Shown here: piece after piece, positions 56,987 through 64,000 of the stretch
Layout of the letters: the number at the start of each line of letters is the position of its first letter
Numbering within the stretch: position 1 is the first letter of the stretch
Source of the DNA: Candidatus Kapaibacterium sp.
GTDB lineage: Bacteria; Bacteroidota; Ignavibacteria; Kapaibacteriales; UBA2268
Direction: 5' to 3'
Assembly (NCBI GenBank): GCA_938031175.1
Contig: CALHGZ010000001.1
Coordinates: forward strand, 124,001-188,000
Length of the DNA stretch: 64,000 nucleotides
Notes under the pieces: generated by a model
Database searches by the model: none
Seen by the model: only the letters and a program-made list of their open reading frames with translations
What the model was told of the DNA's origin: nothing
Translations under genes and position numbers: made by a program

Positions 56987-58915
56987 TCAATCTCCGTTGA
57001 AAATCATTGTCAATAAAGTTTTAACTTGTTGGCCTTCAACAGTCCCACGTAATTGATTCATTATTATTCCGGTATAAATATCTATTTTTTTCTCCGGCTT
57101 ATTTATTTTTAAGTCATTGTAGTTTTTTAGGATATTGTCTACTTTTTTACCAAGTTCGAAACGAGTCAATGGCTTGGGTAAATTTTGCTTTGAAAAATGC
57201 CCAATTTTTATAATATTTTCCATAATTGGTAAGAAAGCATCTTTTACGAATTGACCTTCGCTGTGGGCTGTTAATAATTCAAGCATAATTTCAGGTGTTA
57301 ACTTTGCAATATCAAGTTTCTTTTTTTTCAGCTTTTTGGGATATTCAATTAATACAACAGCGGTTAATTTTGGATTGACTTTGAGTTGAGTAACAGCTTT
57401 TTCGAAAACTTTTGTATATTTTGAACAAGCAAGTTCTTGAATTAAGTTTTCTGGTAATTGTAATTGTTTAAACCATTTTTCATAATTCCAAAATTGAACG
57501 GGTAGTTTTTCTCTAATAATTTGAATCCTTTCCTGGGAAATTTTTTTTGGTGGTAAATCAGTATCTGGATACATTCTCTGTGGACCGGGTAGAATTCTTT
57601 CGAAACCAGTTGTACCATCTCGCAATGCTTGTCTTGTTTCAGATGGAATGCCAATTGTTGCCTCTTTTGCACGGATTATAATTTCTTTGGCACCAGTTTC
57701 AGCATCTTCCTTATTTCCCCAAACTAAAACAATGCTGTCATCTTCAGTAGCACCGACAAATTTTTTAATATGTTGCCATTCTGAGGAAAGTAGAGATTCA
57801 CTTGGGCTATCAGAGTGAATAATATTTGGTAATGACGTCAAGCAGGCAATTACTCTTACTCTGTCGGAGAGTTCTTTCGAAAAGTATGTACCAGTCTGAG
57901 TTTCCCAACGTAGTAAGTTTTTGAAGTTACGTAGTGTAACGCAATTAACAATTTCACCGGATTTGATAGCATTATAAATGGGCTGGTAACTTGTATTACG
58001 CAAAAGTTTTGTAACTTCTGTATAATAGGCTGAAAAAGTGTTTTCTGTTATACCTCTTCTATTCAATTCATCTCTCAGTTGTAAAAGTCTCCATTGCCTT
58101 CTGGCTTCGTTATAGGTCAAAAGTGGTATTCTTACGATTCTATGAACTCCCTTAATTTCAATTCTCGTGCCACCGATAACACTGACGTTGACGTCTTCTC
58201 TTGCAGCTCCAATTCCTGTTCTTACTTTGTGAGTAGTTCTAACAAGTTTTCTGAGTATGTTGTTTACATCAGCAACTTCAAATGGAGTAAGCATTTCTGG
58301 TGCTGTAACAGTTTCGATAAGAGGCATACCAAGACGATCAGTAAGATACACCCTTTGATGACCGACATCACTAAATTCACGGCAGGAATCTTCTTCAATT
58401 GACATTTGTATTATGTTTATCTTCCTATCTTTGAATGGAATCCAACCACCTACACTAACTATAGCAGTTCTTTGAAAACCAGTAGGTATGCTCCCATCTA
58501 AATATTGCTTCCTTGAAATATGAATTTCGTCAACTATGTTCGCATTTAATAGCATTGCTATTTCAATGGCAATATCGAGAGCCTGCTCGTTCATTTCAAA
58601 AGGTGGAGTATCGTCCATTTCATAGGTGCAAACTGTGTCATAATTTATCCGATAAATGATTTCTTTTTTTGTTTTGAATTCCATTAAAGCTGTTCCGTCA
58701 TATTCGCCAAGTTCGGAGAGGGTAGGGCGCATATGACGTAAGATTTCGGCATTATAATAATCAGAATATCTACCGGCTGGGCATCGGCAAAATAGTTTTT
58801 TTTCTGTCATTAATTGTTGATGTACCTCTAGCCCGGATTTAAAACCTATAAAGTGATAGTCATCTTCAGTCATTGCTTGGAAAGGTTTAAAATTGAATTG
58901 GTCATATATTGACAT
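56987..58915 (-). CDS. gatE: Glutamyl-tRNA(Gln) amidotransferase subunit E
   Basis: Kinase/transamidase subunit of GatDE, 642 residues, within the archaeal size range. Motifs: GLEVHQQLMTEKKLFCRCP (positions about 29-47), LRPTLSELGEYDG, GFQRTAIV, EEDSCRE, and EIKGVHRI. A bacterial-AspRS/GAD-like insert and a C-terminal helical tail resembling the YqeY/GatB tail domain follow. It resembles GatE rather than GatB: it has the insert, and pairs with gatD rather than gatA/gatC. First gene of gatE-gatD, with rtcB downstream. Confidence 0.92.
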   Translation of the reverse strand: MSIYDQFNFKPFQAMTEDDYHFIGFKSGLEVHQQLMTEKKLFCRCPAGRYSDYYNAEILRHMRPTLSELGEYDGTALMEFKTKKEIIYRINYDTVCTYEMDDTPPFEMNEQALDIAIEIAMLLNANIVDEIHISRKQYLDGSIPTGFQRTAIVSVGGWIPFKDRKINIIQMSIEEDSCREFSDVGHQRVYLTDRLGMPLIETVTAPEMLTPFEVADVNNILRKLVRTTHKVRTGIGAAREDVNVSVIGGTRIEIKGVHRIVRIPLLTYNEARRQWRLLQLRDELNRRGITENTFSAYYTEVTKLLRNTSYQPIYNAIKSGEIVNCVTLRNFKNLLRWETQTGTYFSKELSDRVRVIACLTSLPNIIHSDSPSESLLSSEWQHIKKFVGATEDDSIVLVWGNKEDAETGAKEIIIRAKEATIGIPSETRQALRDGTTGFERILPGPQRMYPDTDLPPKKISQERIQIIREKLPVQFWNYEKWFKQLQLPENLIQELACSKYTKVFEKAVTQLKVNPKLTAVVLIEYPKKLKKKKLDIAKLTPEIMLELLTAHSEGQFVKDAFLPIMENIIKIGHFSKQNLPKPLTRFELGKKVDNILKNYNDLKINKPEKKIDIYTGIIMNQLRGTVEGQQVKTLLTMIFNGD

Positions 58916-59032
58916 AAGTCTAACCCTTAATTAACATTTTGAAAAATGTGAAAATTTAAAAAAGTAAAATTAAGAAATTGAAAGTAAAATGGGGTATTTT
59001 AATTTGGATGTGTTAAAGAAGTGTTTTTATTT

Positions 59033-59707
59033 CTAACTGATTGGGGAGTAAAAATTTTGTTGTGCCGAGTTACATAGTCCCAACTCTTGAGCTTTCTTTA
59101 TCATGCTGGCAGTGTTTTTGACATCGAGTTTAGAGAAAATATTTTTTCTATGGGTTTCAACTGTACGAATACTTATGCAGAGTTTTTCAGCTATTTCACG
59201 AGAGGTTTTCCCTTCACATATAAATCTAATGATCTCTAATTCACGTGTTGTCAATTTATTATACAAACTGTCATCTAATTCTTTTAATTTGTCAATAATT
59301 CCTGATTGAATAAGATCGGTGCTAAAATATTTTTTCCCTTTATTGACTTCTTTGACGGCTTTTACTATTTCATTACTAAGACAATATTTTGTAAGATATC
59401 CTAATGCACCATTATCAAATGTTCTTTTAATATATTCTGGCTGTATATGGTTGGAAAGCATGATTATTTTGGGGCATTTTTTTACTTTTTTTATTTCCTT
59501 TAATGTTGTAATTCCGTCTTTTTCAGGCATATCAATATCTAATAAAATGACATCTACTTCATTATTTTCAATAAAATTTTTGACCTGCGAGCCATCGTAT
59601 AATATACCTACAACTTCGATTTCATCAAATGATTTGAAATGACTTTCAAGTAATTTAGAGAATAAATTGTGATCATCAACTAATAATACTTTTATCATTG
59701 ATTGCAT
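59033..59707 (-). CDS. NarL/FixJ-type response regulator
   Basis: A 224-residue two-component regulator: receiver domain with D57 (LLDIDMP) and an acidic pair (DD, 11-12), then a LuxR-type HTH (about 148-212) with LTTRELEIIRFICEGKTSREIA. The start is ATG 59707, preceded by AGAGGA. A Bacteroidetes promoter (59763-59733) is visible upstream. It is divergent from the receiver-only gene at 59951. Target genes are unknown. Confidence 0.93.
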   Translation of the reverse strand: MQSMIKVLLVDDHNLFSKLLESHFKSFDEIEVVGILYDGSQVKNFIENNEVDVILLDIDMPEKDGITTLKEIKKVKKCPKIIMLSNHIQPEYIKRTFDNGALGYLTKYCLSNEIVKAVKEVNKGKKYFSTDLIQSGIIDKLKELDDSLYNKLTTRELEIIRFICEGKTSREIAEKLCISIRTVETHRKNIFSKLDVKNTASMIKKAQELGLCNSAQQNFYSPIS

Positions 59708-59732
59708 TTGTTCCTCTGGAATGAAATATAAT

Positions 59733-59763
59733 CAAATTTAAGTAAAAATTTTTTTATGAACAA
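59733..59763 (-). promoter_or_regulatory. Bacteroidetes-type promoter of the NarL regulator
   Basis: On the minus strand, TTG (59763-59761), a 20-base spacer and TAAATTTG (59740-59733). The expected start is near 59727, about 20 bases before the ATG at 59707. Confidence 0.6.
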
Positions 59764-59901
59764 ATTATAGTTTAAACGTAAAATTATTTCATAAAATTTT
59801 GGTTAGTGTTAAGGAATTATTTTTTTTGATCTTTGTTATAGGTTGTATATTATAATTTAAAATACGTGTTTTATGGTATTTATTTTTTATTTGAAATTGA
59901 A

Positions 59902-59909
59902 TAAATTTG
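59902..59909 (+). promoter_or_regulatory. Candidate -7 box (TAAATTTG) for the receiver protein
   Basis: TAAATTTG lies 41 bases before the ATG at 59951. No TTG lies at the usual spacing, so only the -7 element is supported. Confidence 0.35.
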
Positions 59910-59950
59910 TGAAGATTTTAAAATTTTGAATACTATACTGTTCATAGTTA

Positions 59951-60391
59951 ATGAACTCAATTAACATACTTATTGCCGAAGACCATCCCATAACTGCAAA
60001 GTTGCTTGCAAAAATGCTTTCAAAAAATGATAAAATAAATATCGTTGGTATAGTTTCAAACGGAATGGGTGTTATTAAAATGGTGGCAGAAAAAGATGTT
60101 GATATAGTATTACTTGATATTGAGATGCCATATCTTGATGGTTTACAGACAATGGATTTGCTATTTAAAAATTATCCAAATATAAAAGTCTTAGTACTTT
60201 CTGGTCACACAGAGAGCTGGATTATTGAAAAATCACTCAAATTAGGAGCTGCTGGATACATTACAAAAAAAGTTGATACAAATGAAGTAATTGAAGCATT
60301 GTTCGCTGTTTATAAAGGTGATAATTATTTAGACGAGACAAGTTTACATTCGATAATTAATAATAAAAATGATAATAAGGAAATTAATTAA
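59951..60391 (+). CDS. Stand-alone receiver-domain response regulator
   Basis: A 146-residue protein consisting of one receiver domain with acidic pair (ED, 10-11), phosphoacceptor D56 (LLDIEMP), Thr/Ser in VLSGHT and Lys in ITKK. It resembles NarL-type receivers but the LuxR HTH is absent; the frame simply ends about 20 residues after the domain. It may be a phosphotransfer intermediate or titrate a kinase. It is divergent from the NarL gene and its stop overlaps the kinase gene's stop by four bases. Confidence 0.88.
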   Translation: MNSINILIAEDHPITAKLLAKMLSKNDKINIVGIVSNGMGVIKMVAEKDVDIVLLDIEMPYLDGLQTMDLLFKNYPNIKVLVLSGHTESWIIEKSLKLGAAGYITKKVDTNEVIEALFAVYKGDNYLDETSLHSIINNKNDNKEIN

Positions 60392-61563
60392 TCTCTATCT
60401 TTTGTATTAGAAATTTTTTGTGGAATCTCGAAGATGAAAGTTGCACCATTGCCATAGTTACTTTCGCACCAAATTTTGCCACCCATTAGCTCCAGAAATT
60501 TTTTTACAATTGATAAACCAAGACGTGTAGAATTTTCATTATTTGTTGGTCTGTTTTTTAGTTTTGCGAATTTAATAAATAGCTTATCCATATCTTCAGG
60601 AGCAATTCCGGGTCCTTCATCTTTTATTTCGAATCTTAAAATATTGGTATCTTCATTTCTTTCAATAATACGAGTTTTTATATAGATATTCTTATCAAAA
60701 GGTGAAAATTTTATTGCATTAGAGATAAGATTGTCGATAACTTGCATAACTCTGGTAGGATCGGCTTGAATGTGTATTTGTTTGTTTTTATGTTCGAAAT
60801 GGATTTTTATATTTTTTTCTTTGCAGGCAACAGAATATTTATCGATTATTCCACTTATTAACTCGTTGAGTTCGAATAATACTATGTTAAATTCAATTTG
60901 ATTTTCTTCAGCTGAGTTTAGATCAAGAAGGTCAGTGATAATTCTATACATTCCTTCACCAGAGATTCGTATGTAATGGGCTATTTCAGCTATCTCATTA
61001 TCAGGAAGCAAATTAGTTCTATCTTCTAATATTTTTGCAAAACCAATAATTACCTGAAGTGGGTTTTTTAGGTCGTGAGCTGCTATTGCCATTAATTCAT
61101 TCTTTTCTTTTATTAGTTCTTTAAGAGATTCATTTTGTTTAGCAACTATATCTTTTTGTATTTTTAATTCTATATGAGTTTTTACTCTTGAGAGAAGTTC
61201 ACTAGTTTTGAAAGGTTTTGTTATATAATCTACACCACCTGCTTCAAATCCAGCGACTATATCCTCTTCTTGAGTTTTAGCAGTGAGAAAGATGATTGGA
61301 ATATCGCTTGTTTTAGGGTTCTCTTTTAATTTTTTACAAACTTGTAAACCATCTAATTCTGGCATCATTATGTCTAATAAAATTAAATCCGGCTTTATTT
61401 TTTGAGCTATTTCGAGTGCCTCGAAACCATTTGTTGCAATTGCTTTTTTTAAATTGTAAACTTTAAGTATGTTACCTATAATTTGTAAATTTTCAACTTG
61501 ATCATCGACGATTAGAACTATTCTGTCGGTATTTTGCTGACTATCAATTTTCATTTTCTTCAC
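60388..61563 (-). CDS. Receiver-histidine kinase hybrid
   Basis: A 391-residue cytoplasmic protein: N-terminal receiver (about 14-130) with D64 (LLDIMMPE), a short coiled coil, then HisKA with H163 (AAHDLKNPL) and an HATPase domain. The HATPase N-box is DNLISNAIKFSP, and the G1 motif DEGPGIAPEDM is intact. Being receiver-first, it is likely driven by another kinase. It overlaps by 20 bases with the large sensor kinase upstream, so both should be co-translated. Confidence 0.92.
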   Translation of the reverse strand: MKKMKIDSQQNTDRIVLIVDDQVENLQIIGNILKVYNLKKAIATNGFEALEIAQKIKPDLILLDIMMPELDGLQVCKKLKENPKTSDIPIIFLTAKTQEEDIVAGFEAGGVDYITKPFKTSELLSRVKTHIELKIQKDIVAKQNESLKELIKEKNELMAIAAHDLKNPLQVIIGFAKILEDRTNLLPDNEIAEIAHYIRISGEGMYRIITDLLDLNSAEENQIEFNIVLFELNELISGIIDKYSVACKEKNIKIHFEHKNKQIHIQADPTRVMQVIDNLISNAIKFSPFDKNIYIKTRIIERNEDTNILRFEIKDEGPGIAPEDMDKLFIKFAKLKNRPTNNENSTRLGLSIVKKFLELMGGKIWCESNYGNGATFIFEIPQKISNTKDRD

Positions 61564-64000
61564 TCATCGAAAAATTTATTATTAGGTCAAATATATTAAT
61601 AATTTGCTTTAGTTGTTTTTTTATTTTTAATACATTATATGATTCGGCATTCTCAGCTAATTCTATAGAAATTTGATTTAAAAAGCTAATTCTGTATTTG
61701 GAAGATAATTCTTTTAATTCATTAGCAATGTAATAGACATCATCAATAATCAATGTTGAATTAAGTAGTTTAATATGCGGTAATATAAAATTCTCAAATT
61801 TGTTTATGAACTGCTTGAGGCTTCTTTTGTCCAATTCTTTTAACTCATTTAAATAAATCTGATTTTGAATTTTGGAAAGTTCAACTTGATCAAGCTTTAA
61901 GATTTTATTTATTTCAAAAATTGTTTGATCAATATTTTTAGTTTTTTGAATAAATGTAACATTTTCATAGTTTAATTTATTTATTTTACTTTTGCTATTT
62001 TCATTCTCAGAGGAGATCAATATTAGCAATTTATGTTTTTGCGATTTCATTAGGAATCTGTTTATAGCAGTGGATTCATTGTGAGACAAGTTTTCAAAAT
62101 CTATAACGACAAATTTAGGAGAAATTTTATTAATAGTTTCAAACGTGTTATCAGTAAGTGAATATTCAAGCGTAATTATTTCATATTCATTAAATAATTC
62201 CTTAATGATTTTATCAATAGAGCCTATAAAAATTACTTTTCCAGTTAAAATATCATAATCAATTCTTTTGTAGCTTCGCAGTTCAGTAAGTTTAATTTTA
62301 TCAATAAACTCAATTTTTCTGAAAATAATGTCAAATCTTGTACCGGATATGCCATCACTTTGTACTTGAATAGTACCATTCATTTTTTCGACTAATTTTT
62401 TTGTGATTGCTAAGCCAAGTCCAGAACCTGAGATACTTTGTCTGCCAGAAGAGTATTTTTTATTAAAAGCTTCGAATATATTCTGTTGTAAAGAAGCAGG
62501 TATACCAATCCCCGTGTCTTGAACACTTAGCATGAAATCAATAGTTGAATTATTGGTAGAAATTGGTTCAACGATTATTTTTATTAAACCATGATCAGTG
62601 AATTTTACGGAATTGCCAACTAAGTTAAATAATATTTGCCTTAGTCTGATTTCATCGAGACGTATTTTTTCTGGGAATTCATCGCTAATATCAATAATAA
62701 AGACTAAATTTTTTTCATAAATCTGCTGTGAAAAAATTTGTTCGATTTCAAGTATAAGTTTTTTAAGATTGAAAGGTTTGTAAATAAATTCAATTTTGTC
62801 GGCTTCAATTTTAGATAAATCAAGAATATCATTAAATAATGCCAGAAGATGGTTACTACTTTTTAAAATTGAATTCAAATATTTCGTATGATGAGGGTTA
62901 TCTGATTTGCTTAATAATAATTCTGCAAATCCAATGATAGCTGTCATTGGTGTTCTTATTTCATGGGAAATGTTTGCGAGAAACAAACTTTTTGCTTTGT
63001 TTGCAGCCTCGGCTTTTTCAATAGCTTCATTTAATGTTTCATATAAAATCATTTGCTCGATTGTTGATATCAAACTAGAATTATAAGTTATAAGAAGTGA
63101 TTTTTGTTGCTCTAAAATCTGCTCATCAATTACTATGGATATATATTCTGTGAAACCCCAGAGTTTTTCTTGTATCAGGATAGGAGAATAGAATAACAAG
63201 GCTTCTGATCCAATATTGTGAAATATTGAATCTTTTGAATTCAATAATATTATTTGCCCATTTTTTAAATCATTAATCAAATTTTCATTTGATATTACTT
63301 CAAAGTAAAGTTTTTCTAGATCATTTGGACATTTTAAACGATCATTTTCCCATTTTATAAATTCCACTAAATCATGTTGCTCATTGTGATTTATGATTTT
63401 AAAAATTCTAATTTTGCAAGCACCAATTGTTTTCGAAAAAATATCCATTGATTCAATAATTGCTTTTTTATGTTCGTCAATTGTAATTAATTTATTAGCT
63501 GCCAACGCAATTGATTCAAAAAGTAATTTTTGTTTAAAGAGTAATTCAATTGTTTGATATTTTTCAGTAACATCGGTTAACATAGATAAATAGCCGATAA
63601 AATTTCCTTTTATGTCGAAAAGTGGTGAAGATGAATCTAAAACCCATAACTCTGAGCCATCAGATTTGATAAACTTAAAATCCGAACGGCTAGTTTGATT
63701 CTGTTTAAGTATAGCAATTTTTTCATTATGCCTGTAGTACCAAGTACTGTCAATAAAATCTTTGATATCATTATTAATTAGTGAATTAGCACCAGGAAAA
63801 CCTAGCATATTTGCAAAACTTTTGTTAGCTAAAATAATTTTATTGTTTGCATCAATTATGCATATACCTTCGCTTGCAGTTTCGAATATATTTCTGAATC
63901 TTTCTTCGCTTTCTTTCAATGCTTCATTGGCTATTTTCTGGGTAGTTATGTCCTCAATTAAACATAGTAATCCATTTATTTCCTTGTTTTCGTTTATTAT
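61544..64000 (-). CDS. Large PAS/GAF-like sensor histidine kinase, N-terminus beyond window
   Basis: This gene runs off the right edge; its frame stays open to base 64000, where the residues form the end of a PAS domain (IEDITTQKIANEAL). A TTG at 63919 should not be taken as the start. Visible domains in order: end of a first PAS, a second PAS (EERFRNIFETASEGI...), a GAF-like sensor region, HisKA with ISHEIRTPM, and HATPase (NSVKFTDHG, DTGIGIP, GSGLGLAI). A receiver-like region follows that lacks the acidic pair, then a C-terminal helical region resembling an HPt domain without its histidine. At least 818 residues. Confidence 0.88.
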   Translation of the reverse strand: MINENKEINGLLCLIEDITTQKIANEALKESEERFRNIFETASEGICIIDANNKIILANKSFANMLGFPGANSLINNDIKDFIDSTWYYRHNEKIAILKQNQTSRSDFKFIKSDGSELWVLDSSSPLFDIKGNFIGYLSMLTDVTEKYQTIELLFKQKLLFESIALAANKLITIDEHKKAIIESMDIFSKTIGACKIRIFKIINHNEQHDLVEFIKWENDRLKCPNDLEKLYFEVISNENLINDLKNGQIILLNSKDSIFHNIGSEALLFYSPILIQEKLWGFTEYISIVIDEQILEQQKSLLITYNSSLISTIEQMILYETLNEAIEKAEAANKAKSLFLANISHEIRTPMTAIIGFAELLLSKSDNPHHTKYLNSILKSSNHLLALFNDILDLSKIEADKIEFIYKPFNLKKLILEIEQIFSQQIYEKNLVFIIDISDEFPEKIRLDEIRLRQILFNLVGNSVKFTDHGLIKIIVEPISTNNSTIDFMLSVQDTGIGIPASLQQNIFEAFNKKYSSGRQSISGSGLGLAITKKLVEKMNGTIQVQSDGISGTRFDIIFRKIEFIDKIKLTELRSYKRIDYDILTGKVIFIGSIDKIIKELFNEYEIITLEYSLTDNTFETINKISPKFVVIDFENLSHNESTAINRFLMKSQKHKLLILISSENENSKSKINKLNYENVTFIQKTKNIDQTIFEINKILKLDQVELSKIQNQIYLNELKELDKRSLKQFINKFENFILPHIKLLNSTLIIDDVYYIANELKELSSKYRISFLNQISIELAENAESYNVLKIKKQLKQIINIFDLIINFSMSEENEN

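Noticed and set aside
56987-58915. GatE read as GatB of the bacterial GatCAB complex
   Set aside because: GatE-specific blocks, size (642 residues) and neighbour gatD all favour GatE; no gatA or gatC is adjacent.
61544-63919. Start of the sensor kinase at TTG 63919
   Set aside because: The frame stays open to the window edge and the upstream residues form the end of a PAS domain, so the gene continues outside.
1-64000. tRNA, rRNA, CRISPR, insertion sequences or prophage
   Set aside because: No cloverleaf-like or G+C-rich RNA segments, no regularly spaced repeats, no transposase or integrase motifs were seen on either strand.

Overview
The window is a strongly A+T-rich, gene-dense bacterial chromosome segment from a Gram-negative of the Bacteroidota/Chlorobiota/Ignavibacteria (FCB) type. 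The evidence is: LPS genes (kdsA, lptC); an ExbB/ExbD/TonB system; three secreted proteins with C-terminal type IX secretion (T9SS) sorting domains; and two promoters of the Bacteroidetes form TTG-N19/20-TAnnTTTG (25823-25852 and 59763-59733). I cannot name the species. Ignavibacteria or Kapabacteria-like lineages are a guess. I see no tRNA, rRNA, CRISPR array, insertion sequence or prophage. Both edges cut a gene: a thioredoxin-like protein on the left and a sensor kinase on the right.

Layout. 0-4.6 kb: a membrane metallophosphoesterase, then a minus-strand suhB-dapF-M20 amidohydrolase operon. 4.6-7.5 kb: polysaccharide export and chain-length proteins. 7.5-12.8 kb (minus): ftsK, recN and a degenerate SpoT-HD-like gene. 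12.9-17 kb: comB, divergent from kdsA-lptC-tpiA-pgsA-pgpA. 17.3-19.6 kb: HU, pyrB, prmC. 19.7-25.8 kb: a STAS protein, ExbB, two ExbD, TonB, a small membrane protein, a PstS-like lipoprotein and a TPR protein. 25.8-34.4 kb: yceD-rpmF-plsX-fabH-fabD-fabG-acpP-fabF-rnc-gcvPB, a classical fatty-acid cluster closed by a strong terminator. 34.5-42 kb: a three-part outer-membrane peptidase/propeller/barrel protein, a Cys-cluster protein, a VWA-OmpA lipoprotein with a TPR partner, and a macro-domain protein. 42-54 kb: two giant tandem paralogous T9SS proteins, an M14 carboxypeptidase with T9SS signal, and a YigZ-family protein. 54-59 kb (minus): rtcB, gatD, gatE. 59-64 kb: two response regulators, a receiver-kinase hybrid and a large PAS/GAF-like sensor kinase.

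The most notable content is gatE-gatD, the archaeal-type Glu-tRNA(Gln) amidotransferase, in an otherwise fully bacterial context. Next to it is a long, archaeal-type RtcB RNA ligase. Other points of interest are the HD-less SpoT-like protein coupled to recN, the HExxH peptidase/propeller/barrel protein, the tandem IgGFc-binding-like T9SS giants, and four convergent gene pairs that overlap by exactly four bases at their stop codons.

Functional threads: envelope building (KdsA, LptC, PgsA, PgpA, Fab enzymes, Wza/Wzz-like proteins, DapF) and surface display (T9SS cargo, TonB energisation, OmpA-like anchor) dominate. The rest is housekeeping (FtsK, RecN, HU, PyrB, TpiA, PrmC, Rnc) and tRNA/RNA metabolism (GatDE, RtcB). 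All functional calls come from motif recognition by eye; no database search was run.
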